A DNA stretch of 64,000 nucleotides from an uncultured Verrucomicrobiota bacterium. Lineage in GTDB: Bacteria > Verrucomicrobiota > Kiritimatiellia > SS1-B-03-39 > UBA6053. The translations under genes and the position numbers were made by a program. Shown here in pieces: positions 56,301 through 64,000 of this stretch. The stretch lies in assembly GCA_937127435.1 (NCBI GenBank), contig CAKZLZ010000186.1, positions 1-64,000 on the forward strand, in the 5' to 3' direction. Position 1 is the first letter of the stretch; every line of letters begins with the position of its first letter. The notes under the pieces are model-generated. The model did not search any database, was not told the origin of the DNA, and saw only the letters and a program-made list of their open reading frames with translations.

Positions 56301-57043
56301 AGTTGGCGCTGGCTTCGGTAAACAGGGCTCCGGATATTCTGCTAAACCTTCCGGAGGAAGTGGTGGGATTCCAGTCTTTTGAATTGTCGGCGTCGGCTAC
56401 GGATGACCATACGTCGGTTTCCTTGCTGACCTATGCCTGGTCCGCCCTGCCCGTGGGGAAGGTTTCTTTTGCGGATTCGGCTCTGGAATCCTCTTCGGTG
56501 GAAGTGGCGGGATCGGGGAACTTTCGGGTGCGGATGGCGGTAGGGGATGGGAGTGCAATCAGTTTTGCCGAGGGAGATTTGTCGGTGGTCACCCCGGGGG
56601 ATGTCTGGCGGCGTCAATATTTTGGTGACGATGCGAATGCCGGCGAGGCGGCGGACGGGGCGGATCCCAATGCCAACGGCATACCGAACTTGTTTGAACG
56701 TGCATTCGGGGGACATCCGACAGATTCGGGTACGGTGATGTCCCCGGCCTACATCACCGTGGAGGAAACCGGGGTTGCGTATGTGGGCATGGAATTTCTC
56801 CGTCTCCCGGGAGGGGTGTGGTTAAATGAAAGTGAATACCAGTACCAGGATCTGATTTACCGGATTCGCGGGGGCAGCAATGTTTGGGAGCATGCAAGCT
56901 GGCCGGTACTTCCCCTCCGTGAAATTTCGGCGGGCCCGGCCGGAAATACGCCTGTAACTGAAGAAATACGGCTGCGGACCACCCGGGCCCTGGGTCCGCT
57001 GGATCATTTTTTTCTCCGCCTGGAAGTTGTGCCATTGGATTGA
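53360..57043 (+). CDS. Type I sulfatase with PA14, Ig-like and LamG-like modules
   Basis: A 1227-residue exported enzyme. Signal peptide (about 1-21), then a formylglycine-dependent sulfatase domain with metal ligands D34-D35 and the modification motif C85-A-P-A-R89 (CxPxR, type I). GKWGLGG and DNGPHHEAG are further sulfatase motifs. A PA14-like domain (about 560-665) follows, then Ig/PKD-like segments, a LamG-like domain (about 790-980), a second Ig-like unit and a C-terminal domain beginning FGDDANAGEAADGADPNANG, a pattern common in Verrucomicrobiota. It probably desulfates a polysaccharide. No sulfatase-maturing enzyme is in the window. Confidence 0.93.
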   Translation: MRVFLRTWGLLALLAGSFSFAENDPPNILFIITDDLGYGDLGVTYQDSRNFAGNRDQPAFDTPVLDTLASEGIRFTRHYSGSPVCAPARASLLTGRHQGHATVRDNQFDEALEDTETVATVLQSAGYATAAIGKWGLGGSPAASYPAHPLARGFDFFFGIMAHRDAHSHYFTEFNISLHDGYDLVQAGYDKCYSTDLFTARAKKWISDHHTSFPNQPFMMYLAYTAPHARLQVPTQAYPSGGGEAGGMQWLGTSGEMISTASGTIDSWIHPDFASATWDDDGNVGTAEVSWPDYAKRHATMVRRLDSAVGDLQQLLDDLGILENTVIIFTSDNGPHHEAGYNGTYTQDPRFFDSFGPLDGTKRDLWEGGWRVPTLLSWPAGISAPSVITRPSQFHDWLPTFAKLAGVEPPAKSDGVSLLPEITGQGTQAPGIQYAEYTTSSGLNSTKSYSEFDPSHRGVTRGHMQALYLEGFKGVRYNVSGVDDRFRVYETDANAKETVNLSGDLSVPGQQEYVNATLWVRRPHATIPRAYDTVEIPATDADYIAPSVQVFPGTYAWVPRVSAAPARTVASMPGTAVLQADESAALQFEGLLNVPVSGTYTFYLRTDRGAVLRLHDMLLLDADKGYTAGDEVTSGTIDLQAGRHPLRVYSHHRGASPYLELEWEGPGLSRQAIPASAFSEADLNRAPELEISSPLGPVRIAPDLGLKIEGAILDDGLPEGEVLSVAWSVLQTPVGGTAVLDPVDQIDTTVMFDIPGLYQLQCQVSDGELFTTRVVEIRYGDAVGQVPQNASLWYPLSTDLDDHAGDNDGVGTGEYTYAGGAREGGIHFADAVAYVDSSASVALPASGSWSASVWFRLETLSAVNGMLLQQLDGSGTGRSWLYVLQDNGTLRLATFLGGSSTQGGEVELDRWHHAAVVVSGGSLRLYLDGEEVAQSTRTLEANTGKFRLGNYKTATADRQWMGSMEDLAVYARALSESEIAQLALASVNRAPDILLNLPEEVVGFQSFELSASATDDHTSVSLLTYAWSALPVGKVSFADSALESSSVEVAGSGNFRVRMAVGDGSAISFAEGDLSVVTPGDVWRRQYFGDDANAGEAADGADPNANGIPNLFERAFGGHPTDSGTVMSPAYITVEETGVAYVGMEFLRLPGGVWLNESEYQYQDLIYRIRGGSNVWEHASWPVLPLREISAGPAGNTPVTEEIRLRTTRALGPLDHFFLRLEVVPLD

Positions 57044-57141
57044 ATAAACGAAGGAGGGAAAAGGAAGGGGATGTTTCGATTTGTGTTCCGAGGTTGCATC
57101 GGCCGAAAATTCCATTATGTAAGGGGGGACATATTACGCAC

Positions 57142-57885
57142 ATGCAAACTCCCGCCACACCCCAAGATTCCCCCAGTCGTCAGGACGTCTGGAAAATGTT
57201 CGACCGTATTGCCGGCCGATATGATTTTTTAAACCGCTCGCTCTCTTTCGGGCGGGATGTCAGTTGGCGCAAGCGTGTCCGCCGTCATTTGCCTGAGGAC
57301 AAGCCGATTAAAATCGTAGATTTGGCCACCGGCACCGGGGATCAGATTTTGTTTTTGCTGGATGGCAAAGCGGAGATTTCCCATGCGGTGGGATATGACC
57401 TTTCCGAAGAAATGCTGGAGGTGGGCCGGGGCAAAATCAAAGAAAAGAAATTAGAGGATCAGGTGTCTCTTGAAACCGGCGATGCGATGGCCTGTCCGGC
57501 AGCAGATGCGTCCGCAGATATTGTCACCATCAGTTTCGGTATTCGCAATGTGTTGGATGTGCCTACGGCCTTGTTGGACATGAAACGGGTATTGGTGCCG
57601 GGAGGCAAGTTGTGCATTTTGGAATGTTCCGTGCCTGAAAACAAAGTGGTGCGTTGGGGGTACCTGAAGTATTTCCGTCATGTATTGCCCAAGTTGGGCG
57701 GATGGGTGAGCGGGGATGCGGCGGCCTATAAATATTTAAACAAGACCGTGGAAACGTTTCCCTGTGGTGAAGCGTTTTGCAGTTTGATGCGGGATGCGGG
57801 ATTTGAACAGGTGAAAGCGGAGCCCATGACCTTTGGCGTGGCGACCCTTTATACCGGCAGCCGTCCCATGGAGGAGCCTGTCTGA
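57142..57885 (+). CDS. menG: Demethylmenaquinone methyltransferase
   Basis: Methylates demethylmenaquinone to menaquinone (UbiE/MenG). It has 247 residues from the ATG at 57142. FDRIAGRYDFLNRSLSFGRDVSWRKR, VDLATGTGDQ (SAM motif), ITISFGIRNVLD and the RVLVPGGKLCILE segment are characteristic. An upstream in-frame ATG would overlap the sulfatase gene. The stop overlaps the menF start by 1 bp (TGATG), so menaquinone genes are coupled. Confidence 0.94.
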   Translation: MQTPATPQDSPSRQDVWKMFDRIAGRYDFLNRSLSFGRDVSWRKRVRRHLPEDKPIKIVDLATGTGDQILFLLDGKAEISHAVGYDLSEEMLEVGRGKIKEKKLEDQVSLETGDAMACPAADASADIVTISFGIRNVLDVPTALLDMKRVLVPGGKLCILECSVPENKVVRWGYLKYFRHVLPKLGGWVSGDAAAYKYLNKTVETFPCGEAFCSLMRDAGFEQVKAEPMTFGVATLYTGSRPMEEPV

Positions 57886-59279
57886 TGATGGTCGGGACAG
57901 ATCCCAGTCTGAGCAAGGCGGTTTCTGAAATGCCCATGCGGATTCGCATGGCCTATAAAGACTGGATGAATGCGCCGGATCATATTCAGGCGCGGGGGGT
58001 GAGGATTGAGGTGTCGATGGACGCGGTTGATCCGCTCCGCTGGTTATTGGCGCAGCGTTTTCATAAACGGGTTTACTGGTCGGCCCGTGACCGGGATGAA
58101 GTGATTGCCGGGGTGGGCAGTTGCCACGAATGTACTTCCGGGTCGATTGAAGAACCCGAGCGGTTGTTTGAACGCGGAAGGGAAGTGCTTTCTCATTTCG
58201 GCACCAAAAAACCGGTTTATCTGGGTGGGTTCTCGTTTACGGAATCTTCCGTGGATGAGTTGCCCTGGCCGGAAATGGGCAAGACCCGTTTTTGGATTCC
58301 TTTTGCGGAAGTATCCCGGACTGAAGGCAAAACGATTATGGCCTGCAACCTTTACTTCCGACGGAATGTGGATGTAAATTTGCAATACCTTTTGCATGAA
58401 TGGCAGTCGGTCCTTTCCAGGATTCAGACCCCGGAGGAGCTGCCCACTTTGCTCTGCCGCCGTGACTTCCCTGAAAAGGACGGATGGGAAGCGAATGTCT
58501 CAGCCGCATTGGATCTGATTGAAAACGGCGTGTTGGATAAAGTCGTGCTGGCGCGTAAAGCCGAATACACTTTTGCCGCCGAGGTGCCGGCTACCTGGAT
58601 CTTGGCGGTTCTGGAGCAGGTGACTTCGAATTGTTATCACTTTTTGATTCAACCTTCCGAGACGGCTGCCTTTATGGGGACTCCTCCGGAATGTCTCTAT
58701 CGGCGGGAAGGGCGCCAGTTAAAATCCGAAGCTTTGGCGGGCACGCGTCCCCGGGTTTCAGATGAGGCCAAAGACCAACAACTCGGTGAAGAATTGATCG
58801 GGTCGGTGAAGGAAAGGCATGAACAGGAATTGGTACGCCGCGATCTGATTCGGGCGCTGCATGTCCTCTCAGTTTCGGTGGAGGCGGAGGAAGAGCCGAA
58901 GCTTTTAAAATTGGAAAGAAAACAGCATTTGTTAAGTCAGCTTTCTGCCACCTTGCTGGAAACAGTTTCGGATGCGGATGTGTTGAAGGCATTGCATCCC
59001 ACCCCGGCGGTAGGGGGATCTCCCCGTATCAATGCGCTCCGGGAGTTAAAACGGCTCGAACCTTTTTCCAGAGGGTGGTACGCGGCTCCGGTGGGTTGCT
59101 TCGGAGAAGATTTTGCTGAATTTGCGGTGGCGATCCGCTCGGGAATGGTTCAGGGCCGACAGGTGAATATTTATTCAGGCGCGGGGATTGTAAAGGGATC
59201 CGACCCGGGGGAAGAGTGGCAGGAAATAGAAAATAAAATCAGTGATTTTGTGAAAGTGACCCGCGGACGTTTGCTTTAA
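57885..59279 (+). CDS. menF: Isochorismate synthase (MenF-like chorismate-binding enzyme)
   Basis: Converts chorismate to isochorismate for menaquinone. It has 464 residues. The chorismate-binding domain (about 195-460) has VLDKVVLARKAEYTF, LSEALAGTRPR-like KSEALAGTRPRVSD, HLTPAVGGSPR-like HPTPAVGGSPR and YAAPVGCFGEDFAEFAVAIRSG. Two adjacent ATG codons (57885, 57888) are possible starts. Other menaquinone genes (menD, menB) are not in the window. Other chorismate enzymes (salicylate or anthranilate types) are less likely given menG. Confidence 0.9.
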   Translation: MMVGTDPSLSKAVSEMPMRIRMAYKDWMNAPDHIQARGVRIEVSMDAVDPLRWLLAQRFHKRVYWSARDRDEVIAGVGSCHECTSGSIEEPERLFERGREVLSHFGTKKPVYLGGFSFTESSVDELPWPEMGKTRFWIPFAEVSRTEGKTIMACNLYFRRNVDVNLQYLLHEWQSVLSRIQTPEELPTLLCRRDFPEKDGWEANVSAALDLIENGVLDKVVLARKAEYTFAAEVPATWILAVLEQVTSNCYHFLIQPSETAAFMGTPPECLYRREGRQLKSEALAGTRPRVSDEAKDQQLGEELIGSVKERHEQELVRRDLIRALHVLSVSVEAEEEPKLLKLERKQHLLSQLSATLLETVSDADVLKALHPTPAVGGSPRINALRELKRLEPFSRGWYAAPVGCFGEDFAEFAVAIRSGMVQGRQVNIYSGAGIVKGSDPGEEWQEIENKISDFVKVTRGRLL

Positions 59280-59387
59280 AGCAATTTCCCTCCCGCCAAT
59301 TTGCTTAAAAAGTCTCAGTTGGTGCACTCCGTAATAATAGTAAGAAATGTCAATTATGTACAATAATCAAAGCATGGATCTAATTTC

Positions 59388-59417
59388 TTGACAGCCGAAA
59401 ATCATAAGGGGTAGGGT
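59388..59417 (+). promoter_or_regulatory. Possible promoter of the beta-helix exoprotein gene
   Basis: TTGACA (59388-59393) is a perfect -35 box. TAGGGT (59412-59417) at 18 bp spacing is a weak -10 box. The following ATG at 59493 has AGGAGA upstream. Confidence 0.45.
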
Positions 59418-59492
59418 ATGGGTAACGTCCTATCACCCAGCTTTTTCCTATGGACGCGTGCACAGGGGAAAGCCATTAACCCAGGAGATGAC

Positions 59493-61973
59493 ATGAAGAT
59501 TGAGACTCACGATACAAGTGACGCATCGAGGATGCCAGGTGCCCTGAAAAAGATCCTGTTTGCCGGCCTGATGCTGGCGGGCTTCGGGATGACCGCGGTT
59601 TCGGCTGCGGATGTGACGGTAACGCTGCAAGCCCACAGCGATGACAATTCAGTGAATGATGTCGGGTCCGGCCAATGGTTCGGCGATTCGACGGTTCGAA
59701 TTGGACGTCGGAACAACAACGGTAAACTCTATGATTATGTCATGCCGTTTGAGTTACCAGATCTCCAGGGAGATGTGGTGAAAAGCGCGAAGTTGCGCGT
59801 AACCTTCACTGGTGGCTCTTACAATGCGGCAGCTTTGCCTGATGTGGATCTTTATGGATCCGTGCTCTACTCCACGGACAGTGCGGTCAACGATCCTGCA
59901 TTTTTTGCAAATGCCCCGAATCCGACGAACCCGGATGCGGTTTTATTGCAGGATGATTTTGTGGATACGCCGACCTTGGTGAATGCCGGGTATGGTGTTC
60001 TGGAAAGCGAAGACCTTGGGGACTTTATTCAGATGCTCTATGACGGCGGTGCTGAACCCGGGGATCATATTTTCCTGATGTTGTCCATGGATGCGGTGCC
60101 TTCCGGAGACTATAAATATCTGGTCGCCAGCACCGGAAACAGTTCTGCCAAACCTGAATTGGAATTGGTGATTGGACCGGAGTCTATTCTGGTGAATGCG
60201 GAAACGTCGGACAATGTACTGAATCCGCTCGGCAATGGGTTCTGGGTTGGACAATCCACCGCCCGGATAGGGCGGGGCAACAGTGATGACTACAACTATG
60301 CGTACGTTATTCCTTTTGAATTGCCGGACTTGCAAGGTGAAATTTTGTCTGAAGCGATCCTGAATCTGACCTTTACCGGGGGGTCATACGGTGCGGCGAA
60401 CTTAGGAAATATTGACTTGTATGGAAGTGCCTTAAGCTCTTCCTCCTCAGCAGTGAATTTTGCTTCCTATTATGAAGACGGATCCAATCCCGCAAATCCT
60501 TATGCTGAACTGCTGCAGGATGATTTCGCGGTCACGGCGGATGTGGTTGCCAATGGATACGGTACGGTTGCCAGTGTCGATGTTTCCACATTTGTGCAGG
60601 CACGGTATAATGCCGGCGCTCAACCCGGCGACTATGTATTTTTGGTAGTGACCATGGATCAGTATCCGGGTTCGGATTACCGTTATATGGAAGTGGCTAC
60701 CGCCAACAACAGTGTGGTGGAAAACCGTCCGACCCTCTCCTTGAAAACCGGCGGCATTGCTCCCGGGTATTATGTGGATCCGGCAAACGGTGACATCAAT
60801 AATCCCGGAACTTTCGAGCAACCCTGGAGCACGATGGAAGAAGTTTTGGCCAACAAGTCCTTTGTGGCAGGAGATGTGATCCATCTGCGTGACGGATATC
60901 ACGGAGTGATAAATATCACCGGCAGATTCACGGGGGATGGTGTGGTGGTGAAAGCCCAGGATGGTCATCAACCTTCCGCAAAAAATGTAAACTTCACCAA
61001 TGCTTCCCACTGGACGGTACAGGGACTGCAGATCAGTCCCACCTTTGCCGGGGCGCAGGACAAAACCATGTTGGTGTATGTGCATCCCACCTGTGATACC
61101 ATTACCATCAAAGACAATACCCTCTTCAGTGTGGCCGATGCGTCCGCCTGGACCGCGCAGGACTGGCTGGATTATGCGCCGAGTGGTATTCGTACCGATG
61201 GTCCGGACTGCGTGGTCGATAACAACCTGCTGAAGAATATTGCCTTCGGGATCGCCTGCCGGGCCAGTTCCCTGCGCACTTCGGTGACCCGCAATACCAT
61301 TGACGGATATTCCGGTGACGGTCTGCGGGGACTGGGAGATTATCAGTCCTTTGAATACAACATGGTGATGAATGCCAAAAAAGTAAACAGCAACCATGAT
61401 GACGGGTTTCAAAGCTGGACCGGAGACGGGAACAGTGATGATACCGTGACCGGCATGGTGCTGCGCGGGAATGTGTTTATTACCTACACAGATCCGAATG
61501 ATCCATTGAACAGTGCCTCACAGGGTATTGGCTGTTTTGACGGATTCTTTGAGGATTGGATTGTGGAGAACAATATCGTGATGACGGATACGTATCATGG
61601 TCTTTCGCTCTACGGTGCCATCAATTGCCGGGTGGTAAACAACACCGTGATCGAAAATCCGCTGGCCCTGTTTAGTCCTTCCCCCTGGCTGGGCATCTTC
61701 ACCCACAAGAACGGAACCCTTTCAACCGGGAACACGGTTGCCAATAATTTGGTAACCCGCTTTGGTGGACAAACCACCACCGCCTCGACGATGTACAACA
61801 ATCTGACCGGGACAACCTACACGGATTGGTTTACGGATTATGCAAACTTTGATTTGCATCTGAAGTCTACCGCCGCCGCGGTGAATGCGGGAAGTACCTT
61901 GTTGGCACCTGCTTATGATTTCGAGGGGCAAGCCCGCGACAGTCAGCCGGACATTGGGGCGGATGAGTTCTAA
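59493..61973 (+). CDS. Secreted protein with two repeated N-terminal domains and a right-handed beta-helix
   Basis: An 826-residue exported protein. An extended signal peptide (about 1-41, ending VSAAD) is followed by two homologous beta domains of about 190 residues each, both starting with DNSVND or DNVLNP, then GSGQWFGDSTVRIGR or GNGFWVGQSTARIGR, then MPFELPDLQGD or IPFELPDLQGE. They look like DNRLRE-type carbohydrate-binding modules. From about 430 a parallel beta-helix begins with YYVDPANGDINNPGT, as in family 6-like polysaccharide lyases, and ends in IGADEF. The ATG at 59493 is chosen for its AGGAGA and signal peptide; an earlier ATG at 59418 is less likely. Probably acts on or binds an extracellular polysaccharide. 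Confidence 0.8.
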   Translation: MKIETHDTSDASRMPGALKKILFAGLMLAGFGMTAVSAADVTVTLQAHSDDNSVNDVGSGQWFGDSTVRIGRRNNNGKLYDYVMPFELPDLQGDVVKSAKLRVTFTGGSYNAAALPDVDLYGSVLYSTDSAVNDPAFFANAPNPTNPDAVLLQDDFVDTPTLVNAGYGVLESEDLGDFIQMLYDGGAEPGDHIFLMLSMDAVPSGDYKYLVASTGNSSAKPELELVIGPESILVNAETSDNVLNPLGNGFWVGQSTARIGRGNSDDYNYAYVIPFELPDLQGEILSEAILNLTFTGGSYGAANLGNIDLYGSALSSSSSAVNFASYYEDGSNPANPYAELLQDDFAVTADVVANGYGTVASVDVSTFVQARYNAGAQPGDYVFLVVTMDQYPGSDYRYMEVATANNSVVENRPTLSLKTGGIAPGYYVDPANGDINNPGTFEQPWSTMEEVLANKSFVAGDVIHLRDGYHGVINITGRFTGDGVVVKAQDGHQPSAKNVNFTNASHWTVQGLQISPTFAGAQDKTMLVYVHPTCDTITIKDNTLFSVADASAWTAQDWLDYAPSGIRTDGPDCVVDNNLLKNIAFGIACRASSLRTSVTRNTIDGYSGDGLRGLGDYQSFEYNMVMNAKKVNSNHDDGFQSWTGDGNSDDTVTGMVLRGNVFITYTDPNDPLNSASQGIGCFDGFFEDWIVENNIVMTDTYHGLSLYGAINCRVVNNTVIENPLALFSPSPWLGIFTHKNGTLSTGNTVANNLVTRFGGQTTTASTMYNNLTGTTYTDWFTDYANFDLHLKSTAAAVNAGSTLLAPAYDFEGQARDSQPDIGADEF

Positions 61974-61997
61974 TCCAACCTGAATCCTGAAATCATG

Positions 61998-62026
61998 ACC
62001 CGTCGGTGTTCTACCGACGGGTTTTT
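61998..62026 (+). terminator. Rho-independent terminator after the beta-helix gene
   Basis: ACCCGTCGGT (61998-62007) pairs perfectly with ACCGACGGGT (62013-62022) around a 5-nt loop and is followed by four more T. Confidence 0.9.
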
Positions 62027-62102
62027 ATCGCTTGTAAACAGAGGGGGAATCGGTGTAGGTTCAGTTGTCTGTTTCGTCGTACGGGACGGACGGGGAGCGT
62101 TT

Positions 62103-63251
62103 ATGAAGAAAAACGAAATTATTGCATTGTTGGCTTTGGTGATTTTGGCCCTGGTGGTCACGTTGTTCACCATGAAAAATCAATCAAAACCGGAGCCGGA
62201 AACCGGACCGGAATTCCGGGCGAGCATGGCTGCCCCGGTTCCGCCTCCAGCGGTGGGGGATCCCCTGCGTTTAAAACAAACCTATCAGCCGGGACAAATT
62301 TATCGGGCGACCACCGATTATCAATTAAAGGTGCCGGGTCAACATACCCGCTGGGGAATACGTAAAGAGATGGTGATTCTGCTGACGGGCCGGTTCAGTT
62401 ACGACATGAAAGTGTTGGAAAATGACGGGGAGGATATCCTGCTGGAGTTGGATATCCGCACCTCCCGTTTTTTGCAAATGGCCTTTGATGCGAATATTGA
62501 ATTGGATTTGGATCAGGCCCTGAAAGATACCATTCAGGTTACCGCGGCCTTTTACAATATTCCGCTCCCTGAAGGTGCGTTGGATGTTTCCCAAAAACAA
62601 ATCAATCAACTGCTCAAACAAACCAATTTGGACAGCAGATTGGTCAAAGAGCTTCTGAAGCCCGAACAACTGGTTCAGGAAGTGGAGAGTCTGGAGGGGA
62701 GTGTGGTTCGCATGCGGTATGTGGACGGGAAAGGGGTTCGGGATTTTGAACTTTTAAAACATCAGAACGGAGAAAAACTCACCTTCGAACAGCTCTCCAA
62801 AGATGAACAGTCCTTTTTGATGAATTTTCATCCTTTCCCCGATCCCTATATTTTTCCCGATGAGGAAGTGGACGTGGGGGAAACCTGGGTCGTAAAAGGG
62901 AGCGCTTTGCCGATTCGATTGCCGATGTTGCTTTCTCCTCAGGTTGAAGGAGAAGTCACACTTTCCCGTCAGGCGACTCAAAAAGAAGTCATTCCTTTAC
63001 AGGTGGAAAAAGGAAAATTATTTTTGCAGGGGAGTACTGTAAAGGGTCGTTCTTTAAATGCGGACTGGACCCCGCGCGGAAGTTTTGATTATCATCCTGC
63101 ATCCCGGGTGGTCTCTAAAGCCCGTTTGCAGGGATCGATGAATTACGCCTCGGGTGGAAAAGATTTTTGGGTATTGCAGGTGAGTCAAAGTGCACGGCCT
63201 GAATACGACTTGGAATACCGTTGTGAAGTTCTGGACCCTGTTGCGCCCTAG
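62103..63251 (+). CDS. Unknown N-terminally anchored protein upstream of an ABC ATPase
   Basis: A 382-residue protein from the ATG at 62103, which has GGGGAG upstream. One N-terminal membrane segment (about 7-22) is followed by a mixed beta-rich region with LKQTYQPGQIYRATTDYQLKV, GEDILLELDIRTSR and HPFPDPYIFPDEEVDVGETWV, and later KGSALPIRLPMLLSP. No family is recognised. It is 15 bp upstream of the ABC ATPase and in the same direction. Confidence 0.7.
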   Translation: MKKNEIIALLALVILALVVTLFTMKNQSKPEPETGPEFRASMAAPVPPPAVGDPLRLKQTYQPGQIYRATTDYQLKVPGQHTRWGIRKEMVILLTGRFSYDMKVLENDGEDILLELDIRTSRFLQMAFDANIELDLDQALKDTIQVTAAFYNIPLPEGALDVSQKQINQLLKQTNLDSRLVKELLKPEQLVQEVESLEGSVVRMRYVDGKGVRDFELLKHQNGEKLTFEQLSKDEQSFLMNFHPFPDPYIFPDEEVDVGETWVVKGSALPIRLPMLLSPQVEGEVTLSRQATQKEVIPLQVEKGKLFLQGSTVKGRSLNADWTPRGSFDYHPASRVVSKARLQGSMNYASGGKDFWVLQVSQSARPEYDLEYRCEVLDPVAP

Positions 63252-63266
63252 GAAGGAACCGGGGGT

Positions 63267-64000
63267 ATGAAACTTCATTTGTGGGAGGATTTGGAAGGAG
63301 CGGCGATTGTCTCCTCTTCCGGATTGATTCGGCCGGGGGAGGCGGGCTCCCCGGAGGACGTACAGGTCCGGGTGGAATGGCTTTTGGAAAAAGAGGCAAC
63401 CTATTCTCTCGAACATCTGGCTTCGCAATCGAAATTAAATCCCAAAGTGGATTTATTGGAGTTCTCCGGCCATAATGAAGTCTCCGGCACCCCTCTGTTG
63501 GATTTGAATGGAAAGTATTGGCGGGTGAGTCCGCAAGGCATATGGGAGGATGTTCCGCCTCCGGTGGGGATTCAGGTGAGCCATCTTTCGTTTGCCCGCG
63601 GAGAGCGGATGATTCTGGACAGTGTTCAGTTGTCGGTGGGACCGGGTCAGTTGGTGGGGATTATGGGGCCGAGCGGCTGCGGAAAATCCACCTTGGCTAA
63701 ATGTTTGTTAGGTGAATTAAAGGCCACGGAGGGTGAGGTGGTTTATGTGGATGAAGCGGGGTATTCTCTCCCAGATCCGGTGATCGGATATGTGCCTCAG
63801 GAAAATCTGCTTTATCCATATCTGAGTGTGCTGGAATCGATGCAGTATCTTCAAAAGTTCCGCGGGACCCAGGATGCGGAGACTCTCCACGGGGACGCAA
63901 GAGAGATCCTTCATCAATTGAAATTAGATGGCGTGATCGATACGCCGGTTTCACAACTTTCCGGCGGGGAGGCCAAGCGCCTGAATGTTGCGGTTGAACT
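63267..64000 (+). CDS. ABC transporter ATPase (ABCG/ABC-2-like), 3' end outside window
   Basis: The frame is open from the ATG at 63267 to the end. The N-terminal 90 residues have FHA/GYF-like short strands with ASQSKLNPKVDL, LLDLNGKYWRVSPQGIWEDV. The ATPase domain starts near residue 98 (IQVSHLSFARGERMILD); the Walker A is GPSGCGKST, the Q-loop lies in GYVPQENLLYPYLSVLE and the signature is LSGGEAKRLNVA. ABCG-type order with an N-terminal extension suggests an ABC-2 half-transporter or an export ATPase. The Walker B lies beyond the window. Confidence 0.9.
   Translation, partial: MKLHLWEDLEGAAIVSSSGLIRPGEAGSPEDVQVRVEWLLEKEATYSLEHLASQSKLNPKVDLLEFSGHNEVSGTPLLDLNGKYWRVSPQGIWEDVPPPVGIQVSHLSFARGERMILDSVQLSVGPGQLVGIMGPSGCGKSTLAKCLLGELKATEGEVVYVDEAGYSLPDPVIGYVPQENLLYPYLSVLESMQYLQKFRGTQDAETLHGDAREILHQLKLDGVIDTPVSQLSGGEAKRLNVAVE

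Noticed and set aside
59418-59492. Earlier ATG (59418) for the beta-helix protein
   Set aside because: It would delay the signal peptide by 25 residues; the ATG at 59493 has AGGAGA and a usable leader.

Overview
This 64 kb window looks like chromosomal DNA of a free-living, probably aquatic member of the Verrucomicrobiota (Opitutae-like). No 16S rRNA gene is present, so the placement rests on content. The left edge carries a secretin locus arranged like Akkermansia Amuc_1100-1099-1098. There are PEP-CTERM tails, a large sulfatase with PA14 and LamG-like modules, a eukaryote-type isoleucyl-tRNA synthetase, and a Rho factor with a long disordered N-terminus. All identifications come from reading motifs; no database search was possible. 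Base composition is moderately GC-rich, except for a visibly AT-rich island at 27.0-28.6 kb.

Layout. 1-11.4 kb (+): three-gene secretin/pilus-like locus, an STT3-like membrane protein, coaE, rho and a von Willebrand A protein. 11.7-14.8 kb (-): a GH2 beta-galactosidase. 14.9-19.5 kb (+): upp, then a translationally coupled kdgK-eda-avtA-GT2 set that would convert 2-keto-3-deoxygluconate to pyruvate. 19.5-27.0 kb: a pterin dehydratase, ileS, a REP-associated tyrosine transposase (RAYT) inside its own repeats, hemE, rlmH and plsY. 27.2-28.6 kb (+): two AT-rich secreted-protein genes. 28.9-46.7 kb: an unbroken minus-strand run with an unknown EF-hand-like membrane protein, nucleoside phosphorylases, an FMN reductase with an unusual HTH-receiver regulator, transporters, a DUF3482 GTPase/DUF2868 pair, a CsgG-like protein, a Fur regulator, a cytochrome c-PQQ sugar dehydrogenase and msrB. 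46.8-48.8 kb (+): a DUF1295/cfa lipid pair. 49.4-52.4 kb (-): secreted MsrA, an unknown secreted protein, an L,D-transpeptidase and a LacI regulator. 52.5-64 kb (+): PEP-CTERM LamG-like protein, sulfatase, menG-menF, a beta-helix exoprotein, and the start of an ABC ATPase that runs off the window.

The most distinctive aspect is intergenic. At least seven palindromic or tandem repeat types fill the gaps. One is a RAYT-linked family of 24-bp units and long hairpin cassettes, present at four places, with the cassette core inverted in one copy. Others are an 18-bp inverted repeat spanning the rho stop codon, a 97-bp tandem array, a foldback and a 134-bp tandem array that share one core, a 246-bp foldback with 21-bp ends, and two short palindrome clusters. 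The strongest candidate for a mobile system is the RAYT and its repeats. The best candidates for undescribed protein function are the 687-residue EF-hand-like membrane protein, the GTPase/DUF2868 pair and the HTH-receiver fusion.
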